From an uncultured Collinsella sp. (GTDB lineage: Bacteria > Actinomycetota > Coriobacteriia > Coriobacteriales > Coriobacteriaceae), in the NCBI GenBank assembly GCA_900549085.1, contig URMO01000008.1:1-42923 (forward strand): DNA of 42,923 nt, in the 5' to 3' direction. Positions 8,361 through 15,469 of the stretch are shown one piece after another (the stretch's first letter is position 1; each line of letters starts with the position of its first letter). The notes under the pieces are model-generated. The model saw only the letters and a program-made list of their open reading frames with translations, made no database searches and was not told where the DNA came from. Made by a program: the position numbers and the translations under genes.

Positions 8361-10028
8361 ATGCCTACTGACATCGAAATCGCACGTTCCGTCACACCGC
8401 TGCCCATTACCGAGGTGGCCAAGAACGCCGGTGTCGACGTAAAGCACCTGATTCCGTACGGCTTCGACAAGGCTAAGGTCGACTACTCTCTGCTCAATGA
8501 GCCAACTGATCACCAGGCCAAGCTCGTCCTCGTGACCGCTATCAATCCCACGCCCGCGGGCGAGGGCAAGACCACCACGACCATCGGCCTTGCCGATGGC
8601 CTGCGCCGTCGCGGTGTCAAGAGCGCTGTGGCCTTGCGCGAGCCTTCGCTCGGTCCCGTCTTTGGCGTCAAGGGCGGCGCCGCCGGCGGCGGTTGGGCCC
8701 AGGTCATCCCCATGGAGGATATCAACCTGCACTTTACCGGCGACTTCCACGCTATCGGTGCCGCCAATAACCTGCTGGCCGCCATGCTCGACAACCATAT
8801 TCAGCAAGGCAACCAGCTCGGTATCGACGTCAAGCGCATCACTTGGAAGCGCGTCGTCGACATGAACGATCGCCAGCTGCGCCATGTTATCGACGGCATT
8901 GGCGGCAAGGCCCAGGGCGTGCCGCGCGAGGATGGCTTCGATATCACCGTTGCCTCCGAGGTCATGGCAATCCTGTGCCTGTCCACGAGCATCAACGACC
9001 TCAAGGAGCGCCTGGGCGAGATCGTCGTCGGCTACAGCTATGCCGGCGAGCCCGTCCGCGCACGCGACCTCAAGGCCCAGGGTGCCATGGCTGCGCTGCT
9101 TAAGGATGCGCTCAAGCCCAATTTGGTGCAGACGCTCGAGGGTACGCCCGCGTTTGTCCACGGCGGCCCCTTCGCCAACATCGCCCACGGCTGCAACTCC
9201 ATCATGGCTACGCGTATGGCTATGCGCTTTGGCGATGTCGCCATTACCGAGGCAGGCTTTGGCGCCGATTTGGGTGCCGAGAAGTTTCTCGACATCAAGT
9301 GCCGCATGACGGGCGTTCGCCCCAGCGCCGTCGTGATTGTCGCCACCGCCCGTGCGCTTAAGTACAACGGCGGCGTTGCCAAGGCCGATCTCAACGAGGA
9401 GAACCTCGAGGCGCTCAAGGCCGGTATGCCCAACCTGCTCCGTCACGTCGACAACATCCAGAACGTCTACGGTCTGCCCTGCGTGGTCGCCATTAACCGC
9501 TTCCCGACCGATACCGAGGCTGAACTCGCCCTCATCGAGTCCGAGTGCCAGAAGCTCGGCGTTAACGTTAAGCTTTCCGAGGTCTGGGCCAAGGGCGGCG
9601 AGGGCGCGCTCGAGCTGGCCGATGAGGTCATGCGCCTGATTGAGCAGCCGAGCGAGCTCAAGTTTGCCTACGAGGACGGCGCCGATGTTGCCGATGCCCT
9701 CGAGGCCGTTGCTACCAAGGTCTACCGCGCCGACGGCGTCGACTTTACGCCGGCTGCCAAGCGTCAGCTTGCCGAGCTGCGCGAGAACGGCTTTGGCAAC
9801 CTGCCGGTGTGCGTCGCCAAGACGCAGTACAGCTTTAGCGACAACGCCAAGGCGCTGGGCGCTCCCGAGGGCTTCCGCATCACCGTGCGCGAGCTCAAGG
9901 TTTCCGCCGGTGCCCACTTTGTGGTCGCGCTGACCGGCAGCGTTCTGACCATGCCTGGCCTGCCCAAGGTTCCCGCGGCCGAAAACATCGACGTCGACAA
10001 CGACGGCAACATCACCGGCCTGTTCTAA
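8361..10028 (+). CDS. fhs: Formate-tetrahydrofolate ligase
   Basis: Makes 10-formyl-THF from formate, THF and ATP in the cytoplasm, feeding purine synthesis and C1 metabolism. The 555-residue length is standard. The ATP loop TPAGEGKTTT lies at about 64-73, and the family regions around EPSLGPVFGVKGGAAGGG and FGADLGAEKF are present. ATG 8361 follows the AACGAAAGGA ribosome site; the upstream open frame to 8277 overlaps the probable promoter. The gene is monocistronic, bounded by its own promoter and a strong terminator. Its partners FchA-like and FolD lie about 14 kb downstream. Confidence 0.97.
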   Translation: MPTDIEIARSVTPLPITEVAKNAGVDVKHLIPYGFDKAKVDYSLLNEPTDHQAKLVLVTAINPTPAGEGKTTTTIGLADGLRRRGVKSAVALREPSLGPVFGVKGGAAGGGWAQVIPMEDINLHFTGDFHAIGAANNLLAAMLDNHIQQGNQLGIDVKRITWKRVVDMNDRQLRHVIDGIGGKAQGVPREDGFDITVASEVMAILCLSTSINDLKERLGEIVVGYSYAGEPVRARDLKAQGAMAALLKDALKPNLVQTLEGTPAFVHGGPFANIAHGCNSIMATRMAMRFGDVAITEAGFGADLGAEKFLDIKCRMTGVRPSAVVIVATARALKYNGGVAKADLNEENLEALKAGMPNLLRHVDNIQNVYGLPCVVAINRFPTDTEAELALIESECQKLGVNVKLSEVWAKGGEGALELADEVMRLIEQPSELKFAYEDGADVADALEAVATKVYRADGVDFTPAAKRQLAELRENGFGNLPVCVAKTQYSFSDNAKALGAPEGFRITVRELKVSAGAHFVVALTGSVLTMPGLPKVPAAENIDVDNDGNITGLF

Positions 10029-10053
10029 GTCTGCTGTCCATAGCTGCTAGTCT

Positions 10054-10089
10054 GCCCCGCCGTGCCCACCAGGCTCGGCGGGGCTTTTT
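10054..10089 (+). terminator. Rho-independent terminator of fhs
   Basis: GCCCCGCCG at 10054-10062 pairs with CGGCGGGGC ending at 10084, followed by TTTTT at 10085-10089. Confidence 0.9.
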
Positions 10090-10172
10090 GATCCCTAGGG
10101 GGCGGAGGAAAACGGATGACCGCACAGGGCCAACCCCCTAAGTGATCCGTTTTCCTCCGTCCCCTTGGGATC
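10090..10172. repeat. 83-bp inverted repeat with arms rich in GGAGGAAAACGGAT
   Basis: A 31-base left arm (10090-10120) and right arm (10142-10172) are reverse complements apart from a few mismatches; the shared core is CGGAGGAAAACGGAT. The loop is about 21 bases. It lies directly after the fhs terminator and has no T-tract of its own. It looks like a repetitive extragenic palindrome or a small miniature element, and copy number elsewhere could not be checked. Confidence 0.7.
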
Positions 10173-10212
10173 ATTTATTCGGCGGCAATGTTGCGCAACA
10201 AGGTTGGGGATT

Positions 10213-10270
10213 TCTCTCGTACGGTGCAGTTGGAAGAACTACGCGGGCGCATTGCGGCTGCGACGAGAGA
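10213..10270 (+). promoter_or_regulatory. Leader hairpin before the zinc-ribbon membrane protein
   Basis: TCTCTCGT (10213-10220) with GCAG pairs with CTGC and ACGAGAGA (10258-10270). The hairpin ends at the ribosome site CGGGAG (10271-10276), so it could affect translation of the gene starting at 10282. Confidence 0.35.
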
Positions 10271-10281
10271 CGGGAGATGCG

Positions 10282-12312
10282 ATGTATTGCACCAAGTGCG
10301 GAGCTCAGATACCCGATGGCTCCATGTTTTGCACGAGTTGCGGAGCACGCGTGGGCGGAGTTGAGGACCAGGCGGAGTCTGCGACGTTTCCGGTAGGGGA
10401 TGCGACGGCGACCGCTCCTGCTGGCCAGCACGCTCCTCAGGATGTTCCGTCTCCTGTGATCGTGGAACGTTATTATGGGTCTCCTACGACCGAGCCCGAC
10501 GAGGCTGCTCGGTCGTTTGATTCGGCGCCCCAGCTCAAGAAGCCCAAACACAGGGGCCGCATCGTCGCGGCCGTTATCGGCGGCGTGGCTATTGTCGCCA
10601 TTGTCGCCGCTATCGTGATCGTGCCGCGTATCGGCGTGTCGTCCGAGGTAACTTCGGGCGGCAAGGGCTATGTTGTCTGCGCGTGCGAGACCAAAATCCT
10701 GCCCAAAAACAGCAAAGGAAAAAAGCTCAAGAGCTATACCGTCGAGCTGGCGCCCGCGAATGGCAAGGGCAAGAACTACACCATTAAGGTCGATGGCGAG
10801 GACGGCTTTGCCATGGAGGACTTTGGCGAGCTGCCCGACCAGAAATATCAGATGACCATTACCTCGGGCAAGGGCAAAAAGAAGAGCGCCAGCACCATGA
10901 AGGTGGACTACGCCAAGGAAGGCTCGGACGCCCCCAAGAGCGTCGAGCTCATGCAGTCCAAGAAGGAGGCCAAGGCCTCTGCCAAGGCAGCGGTCAAGAC
11001 GGCAAACGAGCTGTTCACCGACAAGATCCTCGAGTACCAGAAGAAGTACGGCGAGGGTGAGGCTGTCGAGGTTTCTCAATCTACGTATGGAGCCCAGGGC
11101 GTTGCTTTCGCTAAACTCGTCGATTTTGACGGTGATGGTCAGGACGAACTCCTGATTGAGTATTCTGACGAGCCGCTCTTCAACACTAATGGCGCCACTG
11201 CAGCCAAGGCCGAAGTTTGGGCATACCGTGACGGCAAAATCGAGAAAGTATATGAGCCCGATATCTGGGTTGACGTTATGTGCGTTGGCGTTTCGCTCCG
11301 TGTATTCGATTACGATGGCACCTATGGGTTCAGGCGATATTTGCATGACGGGGAAAAGATCAACGCCAAAGAGGTTCCAGTTGGGATGAACGAATCTCGT
11401 GATGGCTATGAGTGCGAATTCGATGCCTACGATGGTAAGGCCTTTAGCGCCGTTGCCGGTCCGGCACCGATAAGCGATTCGAAGATTGCCGGCACCAATG
11501 AAGTGTCCGAGCTGAGCGCCGTGCTTACCAGCACCGAGGAGAGCGTAGCCAGCACCATCGCAACGGTCGCCACGACGCTGGAGCAGCTGAAGTCGAAGGA
11601 CTCTGACGATGCGCAGGCGAGCCATGAGGCCGTCTCTGCCACGCAGGATGTCAACTTTACGGCTGCGGTTGGCGAAGGCCCGCTGAATCCGTCCCCCGAT
11701 GATACGTGCCAGATTTCGGCTACGTGGACTTATCCTCAGGTGAAGGGCCAGGGCGTGGGCGTCGCTAAGTTTAACCAGGATATGGTTCAGCTCGTTGCGG
11801 ACACGCTCGATGCGAGCAAGCAGGCCTCGATGGATGACGAGGACAGCCGCGTGACCATGATGTATACCGCCGAGATCGTCTCGATTGACGGCGATATCGC
11901 CTGCGTGCGAACCTACACCGATAGCTATCAACCTTCGTATCGATCGGAGCGAGTGACAAGGTCGGCGTACTACAACCTCAAGACGGGTGAGCAGGTTTCG
12001 CTCGAGGACTCGCTTGCACAGCATCGCCTTTCGTTCGACACCCTCAAGAGCGAGGCCAAACAGGCGATTAAGACGGCAAAGCCGAATATTGACTCCGTGT
12101 CCGAAGACAACATCGACGATGACGATAACTTTACCGAGGATCATTTCTACTACGACGGAAAGGGCTATATCGTTGTCCTCGATACTGGTGAGTTTGACTG
12201 CATGGCATGGGATACCCACGACTTGGTTGCGCATGCCTTCGATTCGAGCTATTCTTGCGGTCAGGATGTAACGCCCGAGCGAGCCAAGGCCACGTACGTA
12301 CCCAATGAGTAA
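10282..12312 (+). CDS. Membrane protein with N-terminal zinc ribbon and extracellular DUF3298-like domain
   Basis: 676-residue protein of unknown function. It begins with a cytoplasmic double-CxxC zinc ribbon (C3/C6 and C17/C20). A low-complexity segment follows, then one membrane helix (about 93-117, VAAVIGGVAIVAIVAAIVIV). The exported part has a Lys-rich beta region and an EF-hand-like loop DFDGDGQDE at 281-289. Its C-terminal stretch resembles DUF3298/RsiV-type sensor domains, with a TGEQVSLEDSL motif and a terminal aromatic-rich strand region. ATG 10282 is preferred because it starts at the zinc ribbon and follows CGGGAG; the frame is open further upstream to 10165. The layout suggests an envelope sensor or anchor, but no function is assigned. 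Terminator at 12340. Confidence 0.8.
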   Translation: MYCTKCGAQIPDGSMFCTSCGARVGGVEDQAESATFPVGDATATAPAGQHAPQDVPSPVIVERYYGSPTTEPDEAARSFDSAPQLKKPKHRGRIVAAVIGGVAIVAIVAAIVIVPRIGVSSEVTSGGKGYVVCACETKILPKNSKGKKLKSYTVELAPANGKGKNYTIKVDGEDGFAMEDFGELPDQKYQMTITSGKGKKKSASTMKVDYAKEGSDAPKSVELMQSKKEAKASAKAAVKTANELFTDKILEYQKKYGEGEAVEVSQSTYGAQGVAFAKLVDFDGDGQDELLIEYSDEPLFNTNGATAAKAEVWAYRDGKIEKVYEPDIWVDVMCVGVSLRVFDYDGTYGFRRYLHDGEKINAKEVPVGMNESRDGYECEFDAYDGKAFSAVAGPAPISDSKIAGTNEVSELSAVLTSTEESVASTIATVATTLEQLKSKDSDDAQASHEAVSATQDVNFTAAVGEGPLNPSPDDTCQISATWTYPQVKGQGVGVAKFNQDMVQLVADTLDASKQASMDDEDSRVTMMYTAEIVSIDGDIACVRTYTDSYQPSYRSERVTRSAYYNLKTGEQVSLEDSLAQHRLSFDTLKSEAKQAIKTAKPNIDSVSEDNIDDDDNFTEDHFYYDGKGYIVVLDTGEFDCMAWDTHDLVAHAFDSSYSCGQDVTPERAKATYVPNE

Positions 12313-12339
12313 GGTAGGCCGCGAGGGATAAATTGAACT

Positions 12340-12380
12340 GTCCCCGGTGACGCAAAATACAGCGCCACCGGGGACTTTTT
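12340..12380 (+). terminator. Rho-independent terminator after the zinc-ribbon membrane protein
   Basis: GTCCCCGGTG (12340-12349) pairs perfectly with CACCGGGGAC (12366-12375), followed by TTTTT. Confidence 0.92.
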
Positions 12381-12427
12381 GATGCAAATGGGCTCCGAAA
12401 CAAGCTATCTGGGCTAGCCGCGCCACG

Positions 12428-12576
12428 AAAAGCGCCCATCTACTACGTTTACCAGGGTTGGAGCGACCATGGAGTGTTTTTTAACAATGCGGCAAGACGT
12501 TTACCTGCGGTTTTGTTAACACAAATATGGCTATGGTTGGCTCCCTTGGGTTGAACGTAGTAGATGGGCGCATTTT
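12428..12576. repeat. About 148-bp element with 18-bp perfect terminal inverted repeats
   Basis: GCGCCCATCTACTACGTT (12432-12449) is repeated as an exact reverse complement at 12554-12571, flanked by A-runs on the left and T-runs on the right. Two further paired segments nest inside: GGAGC..ACCAT (12460-12470) with ATGGT..GGCTCC (12533-12544), and TTAACAA (12481-12487) with TTGTTAA (12513-12519). It can form one long hairpin, and either strand ends in a short T-run. It may serve as a terminator for the minus-strand gene at 12602 or be a miniature mobile element. It contains no gene. Confidence 0.75.
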
Positions 12577-12601
12577 TGGTGCACAGCCCAAGAAGGGATC
12601 A

Positions 12602-12838
12602 TTAACCGCGCTGGAGGCCGAAAAGTTTGGCGCTGCGCTCGGCGACCATCATGTTGATATCGGCGATTTCCATCTCGTCGTCAAGGTAGGGCTGGTAGGT
12701 GCCGTATGGGTCGCCTGCTCCCAAGCTGCAGCTTCCACAGTTATCGCAGCTGCCGTTGCCGCAGCCAGCGAGCGCTAGCTTGATGATCTCCTCACGTTCG
12801 GCACGAGTCGTGTCCTTGATGAGCTTGCTTTTTGCCAT
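12602..12838 (-). CDS. Small cysteine-rich protein of unknown function
   Basis: 78-residue soluble protein. After a charged N-terminal helix (KSKLIKDTTRAEREEIIKLA), cysteines C26, C31, C34 and C37 form C-x4-C-x2-C-x2-C within GCGNGSCDNCGSCS, suggesting a metal or Fe-S site. No signal peptide or membrane segment is seen. ATG at 12838 is chosen because GAGGA lies about six bases upstream; the frame runs open further, but that extension overlaps the divergent promoter region. It is transcribed away from the membrane-protein gene at 12976 and ends into the 148-bp inverted-repeat element. I do not recognise the family. The small size with dense cysteines and a clear ribosome site argues that it is real. 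Confidence 0.7.
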   Translation of the reverse strand: MAKSKLIKDTTRAEREEIIKLALAGCGNGSCDNCGSCSLGAGDPYGTYQPYLDDEMEIADINMMVAERSAKLFGLQRG

Positions 12839-12924
12839 GACGTTCCTCGATTCGCTTGTGACCGTCAGCCGCGCATGTCTTGTAGATACCGGCGGGCTTT
12901 GCCCATCATAGGCTTTTGCGCGGG

Positions 12925-12930
12925 TAGAAT
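12925..12930 (+). promoter_or_regulatory. Candidate -10 box for the gene at 12976
   Basis: TAGAAT preceded by GGG, 45 bases before the start codon. No good -35 is seen. Confidence 0.35.
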
Positions 12931-12975
12931 GCATGGATAACTTGATGCTTACAGGCGACGGAAAGGAAACGTTGC

Positions 12976-13959
12976 ATGGACCAGGATAAGACGACCGTGA
13001 TGGGCGGATATGGCTCCGCACAGGCTGGCGGCAGCGCCGATGCGACCCGTATTGTGCCGAATCCCGGCAATGCTGCTCCCGCCGCGACGCAGACGTCTGC
13101 CGAACCCACACGGGTTATAGGCTACGGCGATACACCACGGGATCCGTTTGATTATGCACCGCAGGACCCGTATGACAATGCGGCGCCGGACCCGTATGGC
13201 AATGCGGCGACAGATGCTTATAACAACCTGCCGCATAATCCCATTCCGCAGCCTCAGCAGACGACGTATATGCCGCGTACGGCGCAGGTCCAGTCTCGTT
13301 ATGAGTCGCGCGATCCGCATGCGTGCCAGCCGTATCGCGAGTATCCCAAATCGATTCCGCAGTATGGTGAGGACGAGGAGAAGGCACCGTCGCGTTCGTC
13401 GAGCGTGATCAAGAAAATCCTGATTGTGCTGGCGATCTTCTTTGCCTTGTCGGTCGTGTTCGCCATCGTGTCGGGCATGCTCAACAAGCGGGGCGCCACG
13501 ACCGATGCCACGACCGAGCAGGCCGAGATCACCCAGTCTGCTGCCGTCGACCTGAGCGATATCCCGGGACAGTACTGGTCCAACGCCAAGAAGCTCCTCA
13601 AGTCGCGCGGAGCCGACCTTTCGAACGCCGTGATTCTGACCGACGATGGCTCAACGCCCGTCATCGATTCCAACTGGGTTGTTACGAATGCCTACTATAA
13701 CGACAACGGCAACCTGGAGATTCAGCTCACGCACAAGAACAGCTATGGCAACTCGTCCGGCGGCCAAAGCGGTACCGACAGCTCGAGCTCCAATACGCTG
13801 GAGGACTTGAGCAACAAGGCGCAGGAGTTGGGAGATAAGGCGCAAGAGCTGGGCGATACGGCACAAAACCTGGGTGATACTGCTCAGAATCTGGGCGATA
13901 TGGCTACCAATGCCTGGGACGCTCTGCAAAACGGCATTTCGGGCGCACAGGGAAACTAG
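12976..13959 (+). CDS. Single-pass membrane protein with Thr-motif N-terminus and heptad-repeat tail
   Basis: 327-residue protein of unknown function. The cytoplasmic N-terminal 140 residues are low in complexity and rich in Pro, Tyr, Asp and Thr, with three similar threonine motifs (KTTVMGG, DATRIV, EPTRVIG). One membrane helix lies at about 148-170. Outside it is a small domain beginning DLSDIPGQYWSNAKKLLKSRG that resembles PASTA-like or beta-lactamase-inhibitor-like modules. The C-terminus is a Ser-rich linker and seven-residue repeats (AQELGDK, AQELGDT, AQNLGDT and so on, about 276-310) that should form a coiled coil. ATG 12976 follows GAAAGGA. The threonine motifs could be kinase targets, which is only a guess. 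The gene converges on the CDF exporter across a shared hairpin. Confidence 0.75.
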   Translation: MDQDKTTVMGGYGSAQAGGSADATRIVPNPGNAAPAATQTSAEPTRVIGYGDTPRDPFDYAPQDPYDNAAPDPYGNAATDAYNNLPHNPIPQPQQTTYMPRTAQVQSRYESRDPHACQPYREYPKSIPQYGEDEEKAPSRSSSVIKKILIVLAIFFALSVVFAIVSGMLNKRGATTDATTEQAEITQSAAVDLSDIPGQYWSNAKKLLKSRGADLSNAVILTDDGSTPVIDSNWVVTNAYYNDNGNLEIQLTHKNSYGNSSGGQSGTDSSSSNTLEDLSNKAQELGDKAQELGDTAQNLGDTAQNLGDMATNAWDALQNGISGAQGN

Positions 13960-13993
13960 CGGACGAGCGGCTGGGGCCTTAACAGTGCAAACA

Positions 13994-14061
13994 AAAACGG
14001 GGCGCAGGATCGCGTGACCGGGCGCATAGGCGCGTTGGTCGGCGGTCCTGCGTCCCGTTTT
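13994..14061. terminator. Bidirectional terminator between convergent genes
   Basis: AAAACGGGGCGCAGGA (13994-14009) pairs with TCCTGCGTCCCGTTTT (14046-14061) with one mismatch, giving T-runs on both strands between the genes ending at 13959 (+) and 14070 (-). Confidence 0.75.
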
Positions 14062-14069
14062 GCTGTCGA

Positions 14070-15251
14070 TTACAGCTGCTCTGCCGGACGCTCGGGCGAG
14101 CTGAAGCCCGAATCGAACGTGACGACGCATGACGCATCGGGCCGGCGCTCGTGCACGATGCGCGTGACGAGCTCCAGTAGCTCCTCGTCGGATATGTCAA
14201 AGCCGTCGGGACGCACCAGGTCAAACGAAACGAAGCCGTCGTGCTCATGCAAGTCGTGGATGGAGAGCGCAGGGTCGATCTGCGCTACGCCGCGCTTGAC
14301 CCAGCCGCGCAGGTCGTCACCGGTTGTTGCAATGGGGTCGCAGTGCAGCGTAATGCCAATGCCCATCTGGCGTTTGATATCGTGTTCGATGGTGTCCAGG
14401 ATCTCGTGGTGCTCAAAGGCATCGCCCTCGCCGGGCATTTCCACGTGTGCGCTGGCAAACTGACGGCCGGGGCCGTAGTCGTGCACCATGAGGTCGTGCG
14501 TGCCTAGAACCTGGGGGTATGACATGATCCTGTCGCGGATTTCCTGGACGAGCTTGGGGTCGGGCGCTTGCCCCAACAGCGGGCTGATGGCGTCGCGCAC
14601 CAGGCCCATGCCGCTGATGCAGATGAAGACGCCCACGCCCAGGCCTGCCCAGCCGTCGAGATCAAAGCCGGTCGCTTGCGAAATAAGCGCCGCCGCCAAG
14701 ACCGAGCCCGAGGTGATGACGTCATTCTTGGAGTCCTGTGCCGTGGCGATGAGCGTCTCCGAGCCGATGCGATCACCCAACGTGCGGTTGAACGCGGCCA
14801 TCCAGAGCTTAACGAGCATGGATGTAGCCAGTGCCGCAAGGGAAACGAGCGTGTAAGCGGTGGGGGAGGGCTTGATGATTTTGGTAACGGACTCGAGCAC
14901 CAGATTGATGCCGACAGCACAAACGAGGACGGCGACAACCAGACCGGCGAGGTATTCGTAGCGGCCGTGGCCATAGGGGTGGCCTTCGTCGGCCGGGCGG
15001 CTGGCAAGTCGGAATCCGAGCAGGCTCACGATGTTGCTCGAGGCATCGGAGAGGTTGTTGAAGGCGTCGGCGATAAGCGAGACAGAGCCGGCGAGCAGAC
15101 CCGCGATGCCCTTGGCTAGGCACAGGGCAATGTTGAGGCCAATGCAAATGAGGCTTGCGACAAAGCCCGCGTTGGTGCGACAAGTTGTATCGACCGGCTC
15201 GTCCTCACTGCCGGGAACAAGCGTATGTACCAGCCGATTTACAAATAGCAT
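14070..15251 (-). CDS. CDF-family cation efflux transporter
   Basis: 393-residue inner-membrane antiporter of the cation diffusion facilitator family, exporting Zn2+, Fe2+, Mn2+ or similar. Family features seen are the TM2 signature SVSLIADAFNNLSDASSN with the metal-binding Asp pair, the loop HPYGHGRYEYLAGL, the TM5 segment DSKNDVITSGSV with two Asp, and a C-terminal cytoplasmic ferredoxin-like domain with several His residues. ATG 15251 follows GAGGAGA. An open frame to 15410 exists, but the extension crosses a TACACT -10 box and lacks a ribosome site. The metal cannot be told from sequence; the Asp-Asp TM2 pattern is closer to the Fe/Mn/Zn type (FieF/MamB) than to His-containing zinc exporters. 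Confidence 0.92.
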   Translation of the reverse strand: MLFVNRLVHTLVPGSEDEPVDTTCRTNAGFVASLICIGLNIALCLAKGIAGLLAGSVSLIADAFNNLSDASSNIVSLLGFRLASRPADEGHPYGHGRYEYLAGLVVAVLVCAVGINLVLESVTKIIKPSPTAYTLVSLAALATSMLVKLWMAAFNRTLGDRIGSETLIATAQDSKNDVITSGSVLAAALISQATGFDLDGWAGLGVGVFICISGMGLVRDAISPLLGQAPDPKLVQEIRDRIMSYPQVLGTHDLMVHDYGPGRQFASAHVEMPGEGDAFEHHEILDTIEHDIKRQMGIGITLHCDPIATTGDDLRGWVKRGVAQIDPALSIHDLHEHDGFVSFDLVRPDGFDISDEELLELVTRIVHERRPDASCVVTFDSGFSSPERPAEQL

Positions 15252-15284
15252 GGCGTATCTCCTCGCATCCTCGTTTAAGGGGAT

Positions 15285-15290
15285 AGTGTA
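15285..15290 (-). promoter_or_regulatory. Candidate -10 box of the CDF exporter gene
   Basis: TACACT on the minus strand, 34 bases upstream of the ATG at 15251. The -35 is poorly defined. Confidence 0.35.
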
Positions 15291-15423
15291 GCTCGCATGA
15301 GCGCACCGTGCGCCGATGCTCAGAAAATGCAGCAATGGTCTGCTGGAGCTAACGAGCGGCCCTTCTTGTCCGACCAGGTGCTCCATTTTGGGCCACATGG
15401 GTATGGGCATGTGCCTGCCTGCC

Positions 15424-15440
15424 CGACATACTTAATGTCG
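15424..15440. promoter_or_regulatory. Dyad CGACAT-N5-ATGTCG before the zinc-ribbon gene
   Basis: CGACAT (15424-15429) and ATGTCG (15435-15440) are perfect inverted half-sites 29 bases upstream of the start at 15470. The spacer includes TACTTA, a possible -10. Another imperfect dyad, CACATG/CATGTG, lies at 15394-15413. Confidence 0.4.
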
Positions 15441-15469
15441 ACAGCCCCTGTGCAAAGGAGGACGTATCC

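Noticed and set aside
8298..9917. Long minus-strand open frame (539 codons) across fhs
   Set aside because: It is a mirror of the high-GC fhs coding frame; it has no ribosome site and its translation resembles no protein.
10171..12426. 751-codon minus-strand open frame across the zinc-ribbon membrane protein
   Set aside because: It is antisense to a gene with clear zinc ribbon, membrane helix and ribosome site, and it runs through that gene's terminator.
12839..13111. N-terminal extension of the small Cys-rich protein on the minus strand
   Set aside because: It would overlap the coding start of the divergent gene at 12976; the ATG at 12838 has its own GAGGA site.
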